Positions 13,516-16,847 of a DNA stretch of 16,847 nucleotides are shown here, piece by piece; position 1 is the stretch's first letter, and each line of letters begins with the position of its first letter. The position numbers and the translations under genes were made by a program. The stretch is from Actinomycetota bacterium (GTDB lineage Bacteria > Actinomycetota > Acidimicrobiia > Acidimicrobiales > SZUA-35), in contig JAQCHM010000021.1 of assembly GCA_027730885.1 (NCBI GenBank), forward strand, positions 1 to 16,847. Direction: 5' to 3'. A model generated the notes under the pieces. The model saw nothing but the letters and a program-made list of their open reading frames with translations, searched no databases and was not told the DNA's origin.

Positions 13516-15231
13516 TCAGCTGAGGCCGGCGATCGACCCGTCGGGGTCGAGATCGATTCGGTGGGCCGCCGGGTGCCGGCCCAGGCCGGGCATGGTCTGC
13601 ATGGCGCCGCAGATGGGGTAGACGAACCCGGCGCCGACGGCCGCACGGACCTCACGCACTGGAAGGCGCCAGCCGGCGGGCGCGCCCTTCGACGAGGGGT
13701 CGGCGCTGAGCGACAGGTGGGTGTTGGCGATGCAGACCGGCAGGCGGCTGTAACCCGCGTGCTCGAAACGGTCCAACTGCTCGGCCGCCAGCTCCGAGTA
13801 GTCGACGCCGTCAGCTCCGTAGATGGAGGTGGCCACGGTCTCGATCTTGGAACGCAGTGAAGCGTCGTCGGGGTAGAGCAGCCTGAATGTGCTGGGTTCG
13901 GCGGCCGCCTCGGCCACCAGTGCCGCCAGCTCTACCGCGCCGCGGCCCCCGTCGGCGAAGTGGGTGGAGACGGCAGACCGCACGCCGTGCTCGGCCGCGA
14001 TCTCGGCGATGGCGGCCAGTTCGGACGCGTGGTCCTGGGGGAAGGCGTTGATGGCGACGACGGGCGTGACGCCGTGGATCGCCAAGTTCTCCAACTGCTT
14101 GCGGAGGTTGGCCCCGCCCTCGTGCACTTCCTCGGGATTCTCAGCGAGCAGCGCGTCGGGGAGCGGCCTGCCGGCGACGATGTGATGTCGGCCAGAGTGG
14201 GCCTTCAGTCCGCGGACGGTGGCTACGAGAACGGCGGCGTCGGGGGTCAGGCCGGACGCGCGGCACTTGATGTTGAAGAAGCGCTCGGCTCCCATGTCAG
14301 CCCCGAAACCGGCCTCGGTCAGTAGGAAGTCGGCGGTGTGGATGCCGAGTTGGTCGGCAATGATCGATGAGTTCCCGGTGGCGATGTTGCCGAAGGGGCC
14401 AGTGTGGACCAGCACTGCCGTGTGTTCGATGGTCTGCATGAGGTTGGGTTTGACGGCCTCGCGCAGGATCACCGCCATTGAACCGGCGACCTCGAGGTCC
14501 TCGGCGTTGACGGGTGTGCCTTCGCTGCTGAAGCCGACCACGATCCGGCCCAACCGTTCCCTCAGGTCGGAGAGTGAGGTGGCCAGCGCCAAGCAAGCCA
14601 TGACTTCGGAGGCGGCGGTGATGTCGAAGCCGCTGGAGCGAGGTACGCCGTCCTGCGGGCCGCCGCCACCGATGGTGATGTTGCGCAGGGCCCGGTCGTT
14701 GACGTCGAGGACCCGTCGCCACGAGATGTTGGCGACGTCCAGGTCGAGTTCGTTGCCGTGGAAGAGGTGCGCGTCGAGGATGGCGGCACACAGGTTGTGG
14801 GCCGCAGTGACGGCGTGCATGTCACCTGTGAGGTGGAGGTTCAGCAGCTCCATGGGGATCACCTGGCTGTAGCCGCCGCCCGCGGCGCCCCCCTTGATGC
14901 CGAAGGTAGGACCCATTGACGGTTGGCGCATGCTGATGGTGGCCGTCGACCCCACGTGTTTGAACGCCTGTCCGAGACCGACGAGCGTGGTCGTCTTGCC
15001 TTCACCCAACGGCGTCGGAGTAATGGCCGACACCACGACGTACTTGGCCCGCGGTCGGTCGCCCCGTTCGGCGGCCGCCGCCAGAACGTCAATGGCGGCG
15101 AGGTCGACCTTGGCCGCACCCTTGCCGTAGGGCTCCAGGAATTCGGCGGGAATCCCGGCGAGCTGGGCGATCCCGGACAGCGGTGCCAGCGGCGACCGGG
15201 AGGCGATTGTGGCGTCGTCGAGCAATCCCAT
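13516..15231 (-). CDS. fhs: Formate-tetrahydrofolate ligase
   Basis: A 571-residue protein, near the usual 550-560. It has the ATP-binding loop TPTPLGEGKTTT (71-82), MRQPSMGPTFGIKGGAAGGGY (family signature), MELLNLHLTGDMHAVTAAHN, and NLRKQLENLAIHGVTPVVAIN. It makes 10-formyl-tetrahydrofolate from formate, ATP and tetrahydrofolate in the cytoplasm, feeding purine and one-carbon synthesis or, in reverse, ATP formation. BoxC, encoded in the same window, releases one formate per benzoyl-CoA, so this enzyme could recover it. The ATG at 15231 lacks a ribosome-binding site but has TACCTT 8 nt upstream. Divergent from the DUF2510-like gene. Confidence 0.97.
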   Translation of the reverse strand: MGLLDDATIASRSPLAPLSGIAQLAGIPAEFLEPYGKGAAKVDLAAIDVLAAAAERGDRPRAKYVVVSAITPTPLGEGKTTTLVGLGQAFKHVGSTATISMRQPSMGPTFGIKGGAAGGGYSQVIPMELLNLHLTGDMHAVTAAHNLCAAILDAHLFHGNELDLDVANISWRRVLDVNDRALRNITIGGGGPQDGVPRSSGFDITAASEVMACLALATSLSDLRERLGRIVVGFSSEGTPVNAEDLEVAGSMAVILREAVKPNLMQTIEHTAVLVHTGPFGNIATGNSSIIADQLGIHTADFLLTEAGFGADMGAERFFNIKCRASGLTPDAAVLVATVRGLKAHSGRHHIVAGRPLPDALLAENPEEVHEGGANLRKQLENLAIHGVTPVVAINAFPQDHASELAAIAEIAAEHGVRSAVSTHFADGGRGAVELAALVAEAAAEPSTFRLLYPDDASLRSKIETVATSIYGADGVDYSELAAEQLDRFEHAGYSRLPVCIANTHLSLSADPSSKGAPAGWRLPVREVRAAVGAGFVYPICGAMQTMPGLGRHPAAHRIDLDPDGSIAGLS

Positions 15232-15239
15232 CGTTCCGG

Positions 15240-15245
15240 AAGGTA
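15240..15245 (-). promoter_or_regulatory. Leaderless-type -10 element for fhs
   Basis: The minus strand reads TACCTT, 8 nt, then the ATG at 15231. The spacing is at the long end for a leaderless start. No Shine-Dalgarno is seen. Confidence 0.35.
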
Positions 15246-15342
15246 GTGGGCCCAGCGGCCGTTGCCCGAATGATTTGCACCCAATAGTTCACTTCCCTGC
15301 CCTTTCGTCGATGGTTGAACAAACGAGGGAGAGGAACCTGAG

Positions 15343-16218
15343 ATGAGTGATGCACCCGCTGGTTGGTAGGTCGTGCAAGGCAACCCGACGACCGAGAGGT
15401 ATTGGGACGGCACTGGCTGGAGCGATGCCTTTCGACCCGTTGGGCCGGTCGCTCCGCCTCCTCCGTTCGCCGGTCAGGGCGCGGCCGACTTCGGAAGCAC
15501 CGGCAACGCGTCGAAGCCGCTGTGGAAGAAGAAACGCGTGCTTGTTCCTGTCGGCCTCGTGGTTGCGCTCGTTGGCTTGAGTGTTCTCGCCGCAGGAGGA
15601 TCGAGCGACGACGAGGAACCGGCCGCAGACACGGTGGCTCCGCTGGCGGGTGACACCGAAGCGCAGGGGTCCGCTGAGCCCGCTGACGACCCGACGGACG
15701 CGGCCGGAGAGACCAGCGACGAGACCGACAAGGGCGAGAACGACGCGGTCGCATCCGACGCTCCCGATCCCGGGGCCAAGCTCGGCACCAGAGAGAACCC
15801 CTACCCGTTCGGCCAGTCCCATGTTCGCGAGCCGGGCCTGATGGGCGCCGGCTGAACGATCAGCATCGACGAAGTGCGGACCGCGGGAATCGCGCACGAC
15901 GAATTCTTCGTCCAGGAGGGTGAGACGCGCACTTGTGTGGCCGTGATCGGCACCGCCACACTCGACAGCCTCGATTCGGACGAGTTGACATCCAACATCT
16001 TCTCGTTCCCCGAGCCCGTCCTGATCGTCAACGGAGCCAAGGCGAGCCAGGCGATCCTCGAGTGTGACACCGAGGCACTCAAAGCAGAGGGCCTCACCTG
16101 GCGCCTGGACATTTCGCTGGCGCCTGGTGGCAATGTCAGATGGTTCGAGGCGTACCTGGTGGACAACGTCGCCTACGACACCGTCGCGATCGAGTCGACG
16201 GTGTATGCCGCGCCCTGA
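15343..16218 (+). pseudogene. DUF2510-like membrane-anchored protein gene with two in-frame stop codons
   Basis: The ATG at 15343 follows a strong GGGAGAGG site. The frame reads MSDAPAGW, then TAG (15367-15369), then VVQGNPTTERYWDGTGW. PAGW...RYWDGxxW is the short DUF2510 motif, so the frame is authentic across the TAG. It continues with KKKR and one membrane segment (about codons 66-85), an acidic Ala/Asp/Glu/Thr linker, and RENPYPFGQ, to a TGA at 15853-15855 (codon 171). Beyond it the same frame continues TISIDEVRTAGIAHDEFF, with a beta-rich extracellular domain, to a natural TGA at 16218. That domain resembles DUF4352-type sequences, in which a Trp would be expected at the TGA (TGG to TGA). 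292 codons in total, with no frameshift. Function unknown. As read, only fragments would be made. Confidence 0.75.
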
Positions 16219-16235
16219 GCCCGGCGCGTCGGGCT
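16218..16235. terminator. Short hairpin between convergent genes
   Basis: AGCCCG (16218-16223) and CGGGCT (16230-16235) form a 6-bp stem with a GCGCGT loop, directly after the stop at 16216-16218 and 20 bp before the opposing stop at 16255. A modest terminator candidate without a T-tract. Confidence 0.45.
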
Positions 16236-16254
16236 GTCGCCATCCTCGGCACCC

Positions 16255-16842
16255 CTACGGGACGAACTGTTCGCAGATAGCGGTCACGGTGCCGTCTTGG
16301 AAGGTGAGCCAGTAGGTCGTGCCTTCGAAGTCGGTCGTGAGGTAGTCGGCGAGTTGGTCGAGCCCGATCGCGCTGACGTCTGGGGAGGTGTCGCCGTCGG
16401 GCGACACGACGAGGGGAATCACTACGGGGTCGACGATGCCGTTTCGCATCTGGCTGTTCTCGTTGACGATGTAGTAGTCGTTGGGTGGTCCCTCGGGATC
16501 GTCGGGGTTTTCGGCCAGGTAGGCAGCGACCGCATCGTCGCCGATCAGCCACTGGACGACGTCGAACTCGACCTCGCCGGCCTCGGGCGTGTACTCGAGC
16601 GCCTGCACGGCGTAGGTTCCTGCGGTCTCGTCGAAGACCGCGGGACTGCTGCCCTCACTCCGTTCGGAGCAACCGTCGAACCGATCGGGCGCATCCGACG
16701 GAGCGGTTGACTTTGGCGTTGTCGTGTTTGGCGTCTCGAGTGTCGCCGGTCCGTCCGCTGCTTCGGATCCGCCGCTGCTGCAGCTCGTGAGCGCGGCCAC
16801 TGCGGCCACGAACACGACCAAGGCGGTGGGGGAGCGGCCCAT
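16255..16842 (-). CDS. Predicted secreted lipoprotein of unknown function
   Basis: A 195-residue protein. The signal peptide MGRSPTALVVFVAAVAALTSC has its lipobox Cys at 21, followed by a Ser/Gly/Thr-rich linker (to about 50). A compact domain follows with FDVVQWLIGDDAVAAYL and DDPEGPPNDYYIVNENSQMR, a motif I have seen in many actinobacterial secreted proteins without a known function, and a C-terminal YWLTFQDGTVTAICEQFVP. The ATG at 16842 is directly preceded by an in-frame GTG at 16845; either could start the protein, and the window ends 2 bp later, so the ribosome-binding site cannot be judged. Confidence 0.75.
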   Translation of the reverse strand: MGRSPTALVVFVAAVAALTSCSSGGSEAADGPATLETPNTTTPKSTAPSDAPDRFDGCSERSEGSSPAVFDETAGTYAVQALEYTPEAGEVEFDVVQWLIGDDAVAAYLAENPDDPEGPPNDYYIVNENSQMRNGIVDPVVIPLVVSPDGDTSPDVSAIGLDQLADYLTTDFEGTTYWLTFQDGTVTAICEQFVP

Positions 16843-16847
16843 CACAC

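Noticed and set aside
6868..15855. Reassigned stop codons (for example TGA read as Trp) in this organism
   Set aside because: TGA ends most of the intact genes at the expected family length, and both TAG and TGA are involved, so a global code change does not fit. Local readthrough is kept as a possibility in the findings.

Overview
The window is high-GC DNA with short intergenic gaps, operon overlaps of the GTGA type, actinobacterial protein families (PaaX, a DUF2510-like membrane protein, Thr/Ser-linker lipoproteins) and several apparently leaderless promoters (TANNNT placed 6-8 nt before the start codon). This fits a high-GC actinobacterium. The gene set reminds me of environmental Acidimicrobiia such as Ilumatobacter-like bacteria, but that placement is an inference and no rRNA or marker gene is present to test it.

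Layout. Positions 1-110 hold the tail of an amidohydrolase, facing a large hairpin (133-180). Positions 197-5918 hold the core catabolic block. On the minus strand boxC, boxB and a paaX-type regulator form one operon. Divergently, on the plus strand, lies a benzoate-CoA ligase. The 89-bp region between boxC and the ligase carries two palindromes that are good operator candidates. Together these genes encode aerobic, CoA-dependent benzoate breakdown: benzoate to benzoyl-CoA, epoxidation by BoxB, then ring cleavage and formate release by BoxC. No boxA (reductase) or boxD (semialdehyde dehydrogenase) is in the window.

Positions 5932-9765 hold a crotonase lacking one of the two usual catalytic Glu residues, a decayed cytochrome P450 C-terminus, a small membrane protein, a group D (acyl-CoA-dehydrogenase-fold) flavin monooxygenase, and a luciferase-like monooxygenase cut by an in-frame TAG. 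This part looks like an eroding oxygenase island.

Positions 9783-12951 hold an aldo/keto reductase, a lipoprotein of unknown function, and an isocitrate lyase/PEP mutase family enzyme with a leaderless promoter. Positions 12973-15231 hold, on the minus strand, formate-tetrahydrofolate ligase (fhs) followed by a small NADPH-dependent FMN reductase. Fhs is a plausible sink for the formate made by BoxC. Positions 15343-16842 hold a DUF2510-like membrane protein gene broken by two in-frame stops (TAG and TGA), and a second lipoprotein.

The most notable features are the boxC/fhs pairing, PaaX as the local box regulator, the repeated pattern of single in-frame stops with intact reading frame on both sides (four stops in three loci), and the run of leaderless starts. 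I see no tRNA, rRNA, CRISPR array, IS element or integrase. I do not see a clearly new defence or mobile system in this window.
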